Counted from the stretch's first letter, positions 26,467-35,488 are shown. The stretch: DNA of 64,000 bases from Sarcina sp051650825 (GCA_051650825.1 JBOFRC010000197.1:15382-79381); one strand, 5' to 3'. Made by a program: numbers and translations. Notes: a model not told the origin generated them from the letters alone.

Positions 26467-28272
26467 TTATTTATCAAATAATATTCTATCTTTACCACTT
26501 TCTTTAGCCTTATATAAAAGCATATCTGCCTCATATATTAAATCATTTATATTCTCATTTTTCCAAATAATAGCTCCACCACTTACAGTTATAGCTACGT
26601 TTTTACTAAGATTCATCCCTAAAATAGAAATCTTAATTTTCTGTATTAAAATATTAATATTAATATCATCATCTACTAAAATAGCAAACTCTTCTCCACC
26701 AAAACGCCCAATATAGCCTCTATCTTTTATAATATCCTGTATAATTGCAACTAAGTTTACTAACACTTCATCCCCAAAACTATGTCCAAAAGTGTCATTT
26801 ATCTTTTTAAAATTATCAACATCTAAAATAAAAAAAGTAAAACTTCTATTTTCTTTAATATAAACTTCCATCTTTTCAATAATAAATTGTCTGCTATAAG
26901 CTTTTGTTAGATAATCTACCTTTATAAATTCTTTTAATTCTTTTTCTTTTATTTTTCTTGCTGTAACTTCTATTTTCATTCTATATAACAAAAATGCAAA
27001 AATTAAAATTAAAACTAGATACATCAAATTTATTTGTTTAGATAAATCTACTATTTTTCTTTTTTTATTATAGACTTCTTCAAGTCCTCGCTTTTCCTCA
27101 TTTATTTTTTCATATCCAACTTTCACCATAGAATCAGCAAGTTCTCCTCTCACCGAATCTTTATTATAAAGTTTTTTATATTTAACAATTAAGGAAATAT
27201 ATTTTTCATTATCAATCTTCAAATTATTGCTAAGAATTAAGATTTGCTCTAAAGAATATAAAATATTAGAATAATCTTTATTTTTTTCAAATTCAACAAA
27301 TGCCTTATCATAATACTCATATGCTAAATTATAATCTTCTTTATTCTTATAAAACTTAGCTACAAGTTTATATATAATTCCTTTATTAAAAATCTCTTTT
27401 TCTTCTTCATATTTCTTAGCAAAAATCTTAAATATTTCATTAATCTCTTCATTTCTATTTTCATGTTTATTTTTTCTAATTAAAACATCTAAAAGATACA
27501 CATGTGAACTTTCAAAATATTTTGGACTTTCAGTTCTAATTATGTCAAGGTACTCCCTAGCATAGCTCTCTGCCTTTGCTAAATTTCCTATATATAAGCT
27601 ATATACATATTTAGCATACACAGTTATATTTTGCTCAAAGTTATCATTTTCAGTAAGTTCGCATAATTCATTATAATAAACTTTAGCCATTTCACTCATC
27701 TCAAAATTTGATGCAGTTACAAGTAATCCTGCTAAAACATTACTTCTTATTCCATTTTGTCCTTTTTTGCTAACACCCTCAATTTCATCATTTTGCAAAA
27801 CTTGATATATTTCATTTGCCATATTTATTCCTGAAATATACTCTCCTTTAGCATAAGCTATATTCATTAAACTATTGCTAGCATTTAGCAAATAAAAATA
27901 ATTTTTCTTATCTAATTGTAAAAATATTTCCCTAGCACTTTTAAAATATTTTCTAGCAAGTTCATTGTCTGCATTAATGTATGAATTATATCCTATAAAA
28001 TAATTTATTTTAGCAAGATCTGTTTGTTTATTTAAATATTCCTTCTTTTGTTTAATCTCATCTAAAAGTTTTATATATTTTTCATTAACGATTTTATAAT
28101 TATCTTGTACTATAAACTCTCTTTCTAGAAATTTTTTTTCCTCTTCACTGAGCAAAACTTCCTTCTCTTTTTCATTTACAATTTTTATCAAACGACAATT
28201 CAATATAATCCCACAGATAATAAGAATACCTAATAGGCATATCACTACTCGCTGAAAATACTTACTCTTCAT
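26467..28272 (-). CDS. diguanylate cyclase with TPR-like sensor region
   Basis: Makes c-di-GMP through a C-terminal GGDEF domain. 601 residues: N-terminal membrane anchor (about 9-27), a long helical region with TPR-like repeats (about 60-400, for example NYFIGYNSYINADNELARKYF), a second transmembrane segment (about 412-432) and GGDEF (about 440-600). The active-site loop is intact (GRFGGEEFAIL), and FILDVDNFKKINDTFGHSFGDE is present. The RxxD inhibitory site before the loop is absent. ATG at 28272 follows TATAGGAGTTAAAAAACT. Monocistronic; the signal is unknown. Confidence 0.9.
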   Translation of the reverse strand: MKSKYFQRVVICLLGILIICGIILNCRLIKIVNEKEKEVLLSEEEKKFLEREFIVQDNYKIVNEKYIKLLDEIKQKKEYLNKQTDLAKINYFIGYNSYINADNELARKYFKSAREIFLQLDKKNYFYLLNASNSLMNIAYAKGEYISGINMANEIYQVLQNDEIEGVSKKGQNGIRSNVLAGLLVTASNFEMSEMAKVYYNELCELTENDNFEQNITVYAKYVYSLYIGNLAKAESYAREYLDIIRTESPKYFESSHVYLLDVLIRKNKHENRNEEINEIFKIFAKKYEEEKEIFNKGIIYKLVAKFYKNKEDYNLAYEYYDKAFVEFEKNKDYSNILYSLEQILILSNNLKIDNEKYISLIVKYKKLYNKDSVRGELADSMVKVGYEKINEEKRGLEEVYNKKRKIVDLSKQINLMYLVLILIFAFLLYRMKIEVTARKIKEKELKEFIKVDYLTKAYSRQFIIEKMEVYIKENRSFTFFILDVDNFKKINDTFGHSFGDEVLVNLVAIIQDIIKDRGYIGRFGGEEFAILVDDDININILIQKIKISILGMNLSKNVAITVSGGAIIWKNENINDLIYEADMLLYKAKESGKDRILFDK

Positions 28273-28342
28273 AGTTTTTTAACTCCTATAAAAATTTAAT
28301 AAGTTAATTATCGTTACCCATTTACAATTCTTTAATAACTTA

Positions 28343-28378
28343 CAAAAAATTACACTTAGAATAAACTTCTAAGTGCAA
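28343..28378 (-). terminator. terminator after the histidine kinase gene
   Basis: Minus strand stem TTGCACTTAGAA / TTCTAAGTGTAA (28350-28378), 5-base loop, followed by TTTTTTG; one G-U pair. Confidence 0.85.
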
Positions 28379-28411
28379 TTTTTATCAAATTATATATTTA
28401 AATTAATTTTC

Positions 28412-30928
28412 TTATTTTTTAAAATTAACTATTACTTTAAATAAATCTCCATCAATACTAATATTTAAAGTTCCTCCTTGAAGTTCTACTAAACTATTAG
28501 CTATTGAAAGCCCTAAACCTGAACCTTCTGTATTTCTTGAATCATCAGCTCGTTTAAATCTTTCTTTAAGCTCACTTGGATCGCAATTAAGCTCATATGC
28601 AGACATATTTTTAATTTCAAATATAACGTTATTTTGTGTTTCTTTAAGGTCTATATATACCCTACTATTTTCCATTGAATACTTAAGAGTATTACCTATA
28701 AGATTTTCAAACACCCTCCACATTCTAGCTCCATCAAGATTTAAATAAATTTTATCCTCAGGTAAATTTAGTTTATAGCTAATAGTTGAATCTTCAAATT
28801 TTTCTCTAAATTCAGCAGTAGTTTGCCTTAATACTGAAACTATATCAATTCTTTCAATATTCAATTCAATATTTCCAGTTGATGCTTTTGCTGCTTCAAA
28901 TAAGTCTTCAATTAAAGTTTTTAATCTCTTTGATTTATTATCTAAAATCTTAATATAGTCTATCTTATTTTCTTCTTTTATATCAGCTCTTTGCAATAAA
29001 TCAACATAATTTATAATAGATGTAAGTGGAGTTTTCAAATCATGTGAAACATTTGTAATAAGCTCTGCTTTCATCCTCTCACTTTTTAACTCTTCAGCTA
29101 TTGCTATTTTAAACCCTTTATCTATATCTAAAAGATTTGATCTAATTTGGTCTAATTCCCTAACCTCTTCCTTAGTAAAATTAATATCAAAATCTCCTTT
29201 AGCAATTTTAAGTGTTTGCTCATTTATTTCTTCTAATTCATTCTCAATAACACTTATTCTTTGAAGCTCTTTACGTAATATCTGTCTACATATTACAAAA
29301 GTTACTCCTATACCTATAAACACTACTAAAACAATAGCTATTATGCTTAGCATATTAGAATAATATCCAAATACATATAAAAATGTTTTTTCTATTACTA
29401 TATATATAACACCATATATAGTAGCTATAATTAAAGCTAAAATTAGAAGTATTAACGTATATACAATAGTATCTAATATTCTTTCAGAAATATTTTTATC
29501 ATTGCTTCCTTTTGTACCCTTTAAATCAAAAGCTTTGATATCAAATAATCTCTTTTTAATAAAATTCAACTTACTTCCTTTTTTAATGCTTGTACTTTTA
29601 TTAAAATTCAGAAAGTTTTTTCTTATATTAAATATAAATAATTTTTCTTTATCAAACCTACTTCTTATGCCCATTTTATTCATATAAGCAATATCACTTG
29701 CACAGAACAAAAATGTGAAAATCATATATAAACTTCCCATTACTTCTATGATAATATTCCACATATCTAGATAGAATCCACCATGTAAAATCATAGGAAT
29801 ATAATATGGTCTATACATAAAAAAATTAATAACTGAAAATAAAATCCAAATAACTAAAATTATATCTATTGGTATCCTTCTAAAATTACTAAATATTTTC
29901 TTTCTAAAATTTAGCATTCCAATTAAAACTAAAAAAACTGCTATTATAGCTATCACTATATAAGACTTATCATGATTTTGACTATTTTTACTCTCTGCTT
30001 TAAATGCTTCATTAAATATTCCTGTCTTAATTATATCTTTAGGTAAATAGATAATTAATTTTTTTATATTGCCAACTTCTTTTATTTCATTAGATACACC
30101 TTCTATATATCCTATTCCACCAAAATATGCATCACTTTCATTAACTCCCTCTGAAATAAAAACGGCATTTGTATCTGTATATAAACTCCAGTAGTATCCA
30201 TTTTCCAAACCAAAATCATTATGTGAATCAATTTCTTCTAAACTATTCTCATGCACATAAAGCGATCTAAACTCAAATTCTGATTTTCTATCATCTTTTA
30301 ACATCTTTTGAAAATCTTTAAATTTTTTATCATATAACTGATTTGTATATGCTATCTCTCCATCTCTTTTTTTGATAAAGTTTTGATATTCTACCTTTGC
30401 AATTCTATCTACTTCTAATAGTTTATCTTTATTTAAACTATCTGATTCTTCATTAAAAATTTTATTTATTATTTCATACTCAAAATTCTCTCTTTCATGT
30501 ATTCCATTAGATTCTGCTAAAAGTTTTGCTTTAATCTTTTCACTAGTTTCATTAATTCCAAAAACTTTGATAACTTCATCACTAAGAAGATTTAGAACTT
30601 TTCTATAAACCTCTTTTTTAGAATAATTAATATGCTTATTATATTCTACTTCTATTACCTTTTTATAATTCTCTTCATTTTTATATAATTCTTTATACAT
30701 AATCGGAATTATTGTATCTTTAATCTCTGTACCTAAATACTCACTTACTTCATTTCGCAATAAACTATTAGCTTTAATAAACTTTACATTAGTATAATAA
30801 CTATAGATAGGTTGTACCATCACTATCATAATTGCCAAAATAACAGTTATCACTATAGCTAAAAATGATTTTCTATTTTCCTTAAAATTTTCAAAACCTC
30901 GTACACTAACTTTGGATTTTATACCCAA
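28412..30928 (-). CDS. membrane sensor histidine kinase, OmpR-partner type
   Basis: 838 residues. N-terminal transmembrane segment (about 21-43), a roughly 280-residue extracytoplasmic region, then a block of hydrophobic segments (about 323-430) and another pair (about 490-560). A HAMP-like linker precedes the DHp helix with phospho-accepting His in NVSHDLKTPLTSIINYVDLL, and an ATPase domain with N-box ENLIGNTLKYS and G-box EGSGLGLSIANSLVELQGG. TTG start at 30928 overlaps the response regulator by 23 bases and follows AAGGTGG. The large sensor portion is not recognised, so the stimulus is unknown. Confidence 0.9.
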   Translation of the reverse strand: MGIKSKVSVRGFENFKENRKSFLAIVITVILAIMIVMVQPIYSYYTNVKFIKANSLLRNEVSEYLGTEIKDTIIPIMYKELYKNEENYKKVIEVEYNKHINYSKKEVYRKVLNLLSDEVIKVFGINETSEKIKAKLLAESNGIHERENFEYEIINKIFNEESDSLNKDKLLEVDRIAKVEYQNFIKKRDGEIAYTNQLYDKKFKDFQKMLKDDRKSEFEFRSLYVHENSLEEIDSHNDFGLENGYYWSLYTDTNAVFISEGVNESDAYFGGIGYIEGVSNEIKEVGNIKKLIIYLPKDIIKTGIFNEAFKAESKNSQNHDKSYIVIAIIAVFLVLIGMLNFRKKIFSNFRRIPIDIILVIWILFSVINFFMYRPYYIPMILHGGFYLDMWNIIIEVMGSLYMIFTFLFCASDIAYMNKMGIRSRFDKEKLFIFNIRKNFLNFNKSTSIKKGSKLNFIKKRLFDIKAFDLKGTKGSNDKNISERILDTIVYTLILLILALIIATIYGVIYIVIEKTFLYVFGYYSNMLSIIAIVLVVFIGIGVTFVICRQILRKELQRISVIENELEEINEQTLKIAKGDFDINFTKEEVRELDQIRSNLLDIDKGFKIAIAEELKSERMKAELITNVSHDLKTPLTSIINYVDLLQRADIKEENKIDYIKILDNKSKRLKTLIEDLFEAAKASTGNIELNIERIDIVSVLRQTTAEFREKFEDSTISYKLNLPEDKIYLNLDGARMWRVFENLIGNTLKYSMENSRVYIDLKETQNNVIFEIKNMSAYELNCDPSELKERFKRADDSRNTEGSGLGLSIANSLVELQGGTLNISIDGDLFKVIVNFKK

Positions 30929-31607
30929 TCCCCCACACCACCTTTAAATATCTTGGTTCTCTTGGATTTATTTCTATTTTTTCCCTTATTCTTCTCACAT
31001 GAACTGTAACGGTATCAGCATTTATAGCTGGTTCATTCCAAACTTTTTCATAAATTTCTTCTATGGAAAATACTCTATTCTTATTTTTAATTAATAATTC
31101 AAGTATTTTATATTCAATAGGTGTTATTTTAACAAGCTCTCCATCTACCTTTAATTCTTTAGATGCTACATTAAGTTCTACCCCTCCAACTTTTAAAATC
31201 TCTACTATATTTTCCTGTTCTTTCATCTTTGTATATGTTTTATGTCTTCTTAACTGTGATTTAACTCTAGCAATAAGCTCTAATGGATTAAATGGCTTTG
31301 TTAGATAATCATCAGCACCTATATTAAGACCTAATATTTTATCAGTATCTTCTGATTTTGCTGATAAAATAATAACTGGTATCTCTCTATTTTCTCTAAT
31401 TTTAACTAAAGTCCTAATTCCATCAAGCTTTGGCATCATAATATCTAATATTATAAGATCTATATTTTCATTTTCCATAAGAATTTCTAATGCCTCTATT
31501 CCGTCAAAAGCTTTAAAAACTTCAAACCCTTCACTAGTCAAATATATTTCTATAGCATTAGCAATCTCCCTTTCATCATCCACAACTAAAACACTTAATT
31601 TATTCAT
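30906..31607 (-). CDS. OmpR/PhoB-family response regulator
   Basis: DNA-binding partner of the adjacent kinase. 233 residues: receiver domain with the acidic pair DDE (10-12), the phospho-acceptor Asp in LIILDIMMPKLDG, the switch Ser in ILSAKSED and Lys in YLTKPFNPLEL, followed by a winged-helix domain (about 135-232) with LLIKNKNRVFSIEEIYEKVW and VTVHVRRIREKIE. ATG at 31607 follows GGGGGATAAAAAAT. First gene of the two-gene operon. Confidence 0.95.
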   Translation of the reverse strand: MNKLSVLVVDDEREIANAIEIYLTSEGFEVFKAFDGIEALEILMENENIDLIILDIMMPKLDGIRTLVKIRENREIPVIILSAKSEDTDKILGLNIGADDYLTKPFNPLELIARVKSQLRRHKTYTKMKEQENIVEILKVGGVELNVASKELKVDGELVKITPIEYKILELLIKNKNRVFSIEEIYEKVWNEPAINADTVTVHVRRIREKIEINPREPRYLKVVWGIGYKIQS

Positions 31608-32000
31608 ATTTTTTATCCCCCTTAGTTTACTCTTTTAAATTATATCAACCCCTTTATAAATTTTTCTAAACACTATTTAAATTTTTAACAAACATCTTTC
31701 TATTTGATAGCTAGTATAGAGAAGATTTTTAATATTACTTCTTTCTAAAATATAAATCCTATATTAGATAGAATTTCAATAATCTCTAACTACTAAACTC
31801 AAGTTATATAAAATACTTTTTCTTTTATCTATTACTAATAAAAAATATGAGTATCAAAAGGACTAGCTATGCTTTAATTAAATATTAAAACATAAAACTT
31901 ACAAACTTCTATTTTAAATCCTTACAAATTTTGAAAGAAACACTTTAATATTTAGAACAAAAAATATAAAGTCATCTTGAATTAAAACAAAATATTTTTA
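31608..32000. other. intergenic region between the two-component operon and a divergent gene
   Basis: About 390 AT-rich bases. It must carry the minus-strand promoter of the response regulator; no clear box pair, riboswitch or small ORF with a ribosome binding site was found. Confidence 0.4.
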
Positions 32001-32030
32001 TTGACAAACAATAAATAATGAAGATATTAT
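32001..32030 (+). promoter_or_regulatory. promoter of the DUF2975-HTH genes
   Basis: TTGACA (32001-32006), 18-base spacer, TATTAT (32025-32030), 45 bases before the DUF2975 start codon. Confidence 0.65.
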
Positions 32031-32075
32031 ATGAGTAGAATATTTTAAAACATACAAATTAACGAGGTGAAATAG

Positions 32076-32573
32076 ATGACTAAAAGTCTAAGCACTAAGG
32101 TGCTTAACATAATTTTAACGATAGGAATAATAGCAACTATTTTAATTTTCATTGGCTCACCATTTATTTTTGGTGCACTTTTTAAAACTACAGGAAATGT
32201 CGACTTAATTAGTACAGCAGCTTTTTATTCTGTGATACTCGGATTCATGCTCTGTGCACTTCCATATATCATAGCTCTATTTAGCTTAAAAAATTTAATA
32301 AAATTAATTTCTAAAAATCAATCTTTCTCACTAAAAAGTATAAAAATATTAAATATTATTTCTATCTGTTCTTTTAGCGAGCTAATATTATTTGTTCTTT
32401 GTTCAAATATAATCAAAAGAATTTTCATAGAGCATTTTGAATATATACTTTTAACACCAGTAACTATAGTTATTGCTTTTATTTGCTTAACTTTAGGCTT
32501 TTTATTTCTAATACTTGCCAAACTATTCAAAAATGCACTAGAATTAAAAGAAGAAAATGATATGACAATTTAG
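32076..32573 (+). CDS. DUF2975 four-helix membrane protein
   Basis: 165 residues with four hydrophobic segments (about 10-32, 45-70, 88-110, 125-155) and short loops; matches the DUF2975 pattern (SLKSIKILNIISICSF). Function unknown. ATG at 32076 follows AACGAGGTGAAATAG. It is followed 13 bases later by a small XRE-type regulator, the usual pairing for this family (YoaS/YozG in bacilli), suggesting that the pair forms a regulator/membrane-partner unit. Confidence 0.8.
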   Translation: MTKSLSTKVLNIILTIGIIATILIFIGSPFIFGALFKTTGNVDLISTAAFYSVILGFMLCALPYIIALFSLKNLIKLISKNQSFSLKSIKILNIISICSFSELILFVLCSNIIKRIFIEHFEYILLTPVTIVIAFICLTLGFLFLILAKLFKNALELKEENDMTI

Positions 32574-32586
32574 AAAGGAGATACAT

Positions 32587-32811
32587 ATGCCTATACTTGT
32601 AAATCTCGATGTTATGATGGCAAAAAGAAAAATAAGTTCTACTGAACTATCAAATCAACTAGGAATAACAATGGCTAATCTTTCAATATTAAAGAATAAC
32701 AAGGCTAAAGCTGTTAGATTTTCCACATTAAATGCAATTTGTGAAATACTAAATTGTCAACCTGGAGATATTTTAGAATATGTAGAAGAAAATGATCCAA
32801 GACTTAAGTAA
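32587..32811 (+). CDS. small Cro/CI-type HTH regulator (YozG-like)
   Basis: 74 residues, almost entirely a helix-turn-helix domain: KISSTELSNQLGITMANLSILKNNKAKAVR, then FSTLNAICEILNCQPGDILEY. ATG at 32587 follows AGAAAGGAGATACAT. Probably controls its own two-gene unit with the DUF2975 gene. The terminator stem begins inside the last codons of the gene. Confidence 0.9.
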   Translation: MPILVNLDVMMAKRKISSTELSNQLGITMANLSILKNNKAKAVRFSTLNAICEILNCQPGDILEYVEENDPRLK

Positions 32812-32831
32812 CTTAAGACTTGGTCTTTTTT
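32797..32831 (+). terminator. terminator overlapping the end of the HTH gene
   Basis: Stem CCAAG-A-CTTAAG / CTTAAG-A-CTTGG with one A-A mismatch and TAA loop (32797-32823), then TCTTTTTTTATT. The stop codon lies within the hairpin. Confidence 0.85.
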
Positions 32832-32880
32832 TATTGTTATTTATATATAATAAATTACAATAATAAAAGGAGATTTTAAT

Positions 32881-33201
32881 ATGATAATGAAACTTCTATC
32901 TATGTTTATGATTTCTATTATCCTTCTAAGTTTTATCTCTATTTTAGCATTAATATTTAAAGCACCTAAAAATAAAAATTCCCATTATTTTATTTTTTCA
33001 ATTGTATTCTCTATACTATTAACAGCTATAGCTTTAACCTCAGAACCTTCTAATTTTTATATTTCTAGAAGTATAGTAATTTTTATGTTTCCCTTAATAT
33101 TAATATCAAATATTTTATATTTTAAATGTAAGAAGAAAATTCTAGCAAGTATTCTACTTGCTTTAAGTATAATTATTTCATTACTTATTCTAGTATTTTA
33201 A
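32881..33201 (+). CDS. small hypothetical membrane protein
   Basis: 106 residues, four predicted hydrophobic segments (about 3-27, 38-55, 66-82, 88-105) separated by short Lys/Asn-rich loops. No family recognised. ATG at 32881 follows AAAAGGAGATTTTAAT. It stands after the HTH terminator, so it probably has its own promoter in the 50-base gap. Coding is supported by the ribosome binding site and composition only. Confidence 0.7.
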   Translation: MIMKLLSMFMISIILLSFISILALIFKAPKNKNSHYFIFSIVFSILLTAIALTSEPSNFYISRSIVIFMFPLILISNILYFKCKKKILASILLALSIIISLLILVF

Positions 33202-33420
33202 ATTAAAATTAATAATTTTAATTTCTAGAGATCTATCTCTTAATATGCAAATAAAAATAAAATCTTATCAAAGGCTATTATATATTTATAAAATTTAAGA
33301 AAACTTTTTGAACTAATTCCTAATATAAATAATTAATAAAAAAAATCCGCTTATTAGAATTGATATTAACCTAATTCTTAAATATAATTATTCTATCTAA
33401 AAAAAATATGGAGGCTTTCA

Positions 33421-34221
33421 ATGAAAAGTGAAATTTACTTTTTCTCTGGTACAGGGAACTCTCATTATGTAGCTAAAACTCTTGGTTTTGGGTTAGAAAA
33501 CTCAAAACTTATACATATTGGCGGACTTGATTTATCAAATGAAATAAAATCTGATGCAAATGTTATAGGAATTGTTTTTCCGACCTATTTTTATGATGCA
33601 CCAGATATAATAAAAAACTTTATAAAAAAACTAAATGTTGAAAAATCAACCTATATATTCATCTATCAAACATGTGGTGGAAATGTTGGAAACTCTTCTT
33701 ACACATGTAATTCATTATTAAAAGAAAAAAATTTAAAATTAGCTAACCATTTTAGTATAAAAATGCCTGATAATTGTGTTTTATTCTCGTCAATAGAAGA
33801 AGAAAATCAAAAATTGCTTGATTCAGCATTAAAAAAAATAAATCAAGACCTTATGCAAATACAAAACTTTAAAACAAAAGTAGCAAATAAACCAAAATTT
33901 AAATATAAAGTTATAGGAAGTTCTTCACTAAAAAATGTTTGTATTTCTTTCATGAAATTTAAAAACTTTAAAGTTAACGAAGATAAATGTACTTCTTGTA
34001 AAATCTGTAAAAAAGTATGTCCTATAGGAAATATAGAATTCGTAAACGGACAAAAGATTCCTAAATTTAAAGAAAAATGTGAAATGTGTTTTGCTTGTAT
34101 ACACTACTGCCCAAACTCATGCATAAAACATGGAATGATGAAGAAAAAAGAAAATTACCAATATCATAATCCCAACATTTCAATGATAGAAGTTATAAAT
34201 AAGAAAAAACATCTAGATTAA
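33421..34221 (+). CDS. EFR1-type flavodoxin-ferredoxin fusion
   Basis: Electron-transfer protein. 266 residues: N-terminal flavodoxin-like domain (about 1-165) opening with the FMN phosphate loop FFSGTGNSHYVAK, and a C-terminal 2x[4Fe-4S] ferredoxin domain with CTSCKICKKVCP and CEMCFACIHYCPNSC. ATG at 33421 follows TATGGAGGCTTTCA. Monocistronic with a strong terminator. Redox partner not identifiable. Confidence 0.92.
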   Translation: MKSEIYFFSGTGNSHYVAKTLGFGLENSKLIHIGGLDLSNEIKSDANVIGIVFPTYFYDAPDIIKNFIKKLNVEKSTYIFIYQTCGGNVGNSSYTCNSLLKEKNLKLANHFSIKMPDNCVLFSSIEEENQKLLDSALKKINQDLMQIQNFKTKVANKPKFKYKVIGSSSLKNVCISFMKFKNFKVNEDKCTSCKICKKVCPIGNIEFVNGQKIPKFKEKCEMCFACIHYCPNSCIKHGMMKKKENYQYHNPNISMIEVINKKKHLD

Positions 34222-34238
34222 TTTCTAGATGTTTTTCT
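34207..34238. terminator. bidirectional terminator between the EFR1 gene and a small minus-strand ORF
   Basis: Perfect stem AACATCTAGA / TCTAGATGTT (34208-34233) with T-rich flanks on both strands (TTTTCTATT on plus, TTTTTTCTTATT on minus). Confidence 0.85.
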
Positions 34239-34267
34239 ATTATTAATGACCTTGTTTCCATATTTTA

Positions 34268-34384
34268 TTACTTATCCCCTTTTTCAAATAAATATTTATC
34301 CATAAATCTTCCTCTTATATTTAATGATATTATCCCTATTAAAATTACTCCTACTATTATTACGTCTGCTATTATTTCTTTCAT
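34268..34384 (-). CDS. predicted 38-residue single-span membrane protein
   Basis: Not a known family to me. ATG at 34382-34384; begins MKEIIADVIIVGVILIGI, then one hydrophobic helix (about residues 3-20), basic NIRGR, and an acidic/basic tail ending EKGDK. The topology is that of small membrane-inserted peptides. The Shine-Dalgarno is weak (AAAAAGGC, 13 bases away), and the in-frame sequence is open upstream with a second IIAD-like segment, so the start may differ. It lies between the padR terminator and a bidirectional terminator, and could be a PadR target. Confidence 0.5.
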   Translation of the reverse strand: MKEIIADVIIVGVILIGIISLNIRGRFMDKYLFEKGDK

Positions 34385-34605
34385 ATTTCTTATCGTTGCC
34401 TTTTTCTTATAAGCGTCTGCTATTATCTATCATTTAGACTTGCATATTTTTTCGTCAGCCTTCTTTAGATATACAAATATTATAATTGCTTTCTGCTATA
34501 TAAATGGCAACTACCTCCTCTATAATTATTTTTTTGCTTTTAATATTTTTTACTTTTTTCATCAACTACGTAGTCTATCTTCAATAAATTTAAAATTCCC
34601 CCCTA

Positions 34606-34646
34606 TATCAAATTTAGATATCAATTTCCGATATCGTAATTTGATA
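34606..34646. repeat. 17-base inverted repeat upstream of the small membrane ORF
   Basis: Arms TATCAAATTTAGATATC and GATATCGTAATTTGATA pair at 15 of 17 positions, with a 7-base spacer. No T-tract follows, so an operator is more likely than a terminator. The TATCAA half-site recurs in a TTGAT...ATCAA element upstream of padR (about 35089-35102). Confidence 0.55.
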
Positions 34647-34652
34647 TTATCA

Positions 34653-34714
34653 TAAAAAAAATAAAAATGCAATCAGAAATTTTTGTAGTCCTCTCAAAAA
34701 TTTCTGATTGCATT
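34653..34714 (-). terminator. terminator after padR
   Basis: Perfect 20-bp stem, AATGCAATCAGAAATTTTTG and its exact complement (34666-34714), 9-base loop, followed on the minus strand by TTTATTTTTTTTAT. Confidence 0.92.
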
Positions 34715-34731
34715 CATACACTAAATATAAT

Positions 34732-35040
34732 TTATTCAGTTACCTCATGTGTAAGTTCTGCAAGACTTGCTTTTAAATCAGCTAATAAAGTCTTTCCTTC
34801 TTCTGTTGTCTTATAATATTTTCTTACTTTTCCATCAACAACTCTCTCATTTTTTTCTAAAAGATGTTCTTCTACCATCGTTCTAAAAATAGGATATATT
34901 GTACCTGGGCTTACTTTATATCCATGTTCCTCAAGTTCTTCTATCATCCAAGATCCATAAAACTCACCTTTTTCACCATGATGCAAAATGTGTATGTATA
35001 TAAAGCCATTAAATATTTTTCTTATGATATGATTTTTCAA
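34732..35040 (-). CDS. PadR-family transcriptional regulator
   Basis: 102 residues: winged-helix PadR domain (about 1-80) with GSWMIEELEEHGYKVSPGTIYPIFRTM and the wing VRKYYKTTEEGK, and a short C-terminal helix for dimerisation. PadR proteins repress genes for small membrane proteins, exporters or detoxification. TTG start at 35038-35040, nine bases after AGGAGG; no ATG fits. Possible targets are its own promoter and the inverted repeat at 34606-34646. Confidence 0.9.
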   Translation of the reverse strand: MKNHIIRKIFNGFIYIHILHHGEKGEFYGSWMIEELEEHGYKVSPGTIYPIFRTMVEEHLLEKNERVVDGKVRKYYKTTEEGKTLLADLKASLAELTHEVTE

Positions 35041-35361
35041 ACTAATTAACCTCCTAAGCTATTTCCTATTCTACCAATAAAATCTATTGATATAAATCAA
35101 TCTTTCTACGTCTTTAGTCTTCTTTTTATGAAAACAAAGAAATTTGTTGCTAGATAAAACTTTATTGTAGCATTAAACTAAAACAAGTTCTATCTACTAA
35201 TTTAATCTACGTTTATATTATAAACTAAGTATTATTAATATTCTACATAGTTTATAAGTAGTATTAATAGATTCCATAGGTACTATTTATAAAAAACATC
35301 TTACGCTATTAATTGAATATACGAATATTTTTTATGAAATAAATATTTTATAAAATTTTAC
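35041..35361. other. padR upstream region
   Basis: About 320 AT-rich bases. Holds the padR ribosome binding site and a near-palindrome TTGAT-TTAT-ATCAA (35089-35102) that may be an autoregulatory site. No ORF or stem-loop of note besides. Confidence 0.45.
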
Positions 35362-35385
35362 AAAAAAAATAGAGCTTTCGCTCCT
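35362..35385 (-). terminator. terminator of the 15-codon transcription unit
   Basis: Minus strand GGAGC-GAAA-GCTCT (GNRA tetraloop, five pairs) followed by ATTTTTTTT. It ends a transcript begun at the promoter 35552-35580. Confidence 0.8.
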
Positions 35386-35398
35386 TAATTTCTTCTTA

Positions 35399-35426
35399 AA
35401 AGTTAACTTTAATATATCGATATATT
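35399..35426. repeat. two adjacent perfect palindromes in the 3' UTR of the tiny gene
   Basis: AAAGTTAACTTT (35399-35410) and AATATATCGATATATT (35411-35426) abut each other between the tiny ORF stop and the terminator. They could be RNA dimerisation or protein-binding elements; no function is known to me. Confidence 0.6.
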
Positions 35427-35440
35427 TCAATTATAACTTT

Positions 35441-35488
35441 CTATTTTAATTTTCTTCCAAATATCATGAATATTACTTGTAATGCCAT
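35441..35488 (-). CDS. 15-residue peptide gene with complete expression signals
   Basis: ORF encodes MALQVIFMIFGRKLK: a hydrophobic stretch followed by a basic tail. Support: Shine-Dalgarno AAAGGAGG with CGTACAA spacing before ATG (35486-35488), a consensus promoter TTGACA-17-TAAGAT (35552-35580) about 60-70 bases upstream, and an intrinsic terminator (35362-35385). The transcript would be about 180 nucleotides. Possibilities: a signalling or type I toxin-like amphipathic peptide, a leader peptide for padR (330 bases downstream past the terminator), or a small RNA in which the ORF is incidental. Not recognised from any named family. Confidence 0.6.
   Translation of the reverse strand: MALQVIFMIFGRKLK

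Noticed and set aside
34440..34655. Plus-strand ORF of 71 codons
   Set aside because: No ribosome binding site, starts in AT-rich DNA, and overlaps the minus-strand inverted repeat region.
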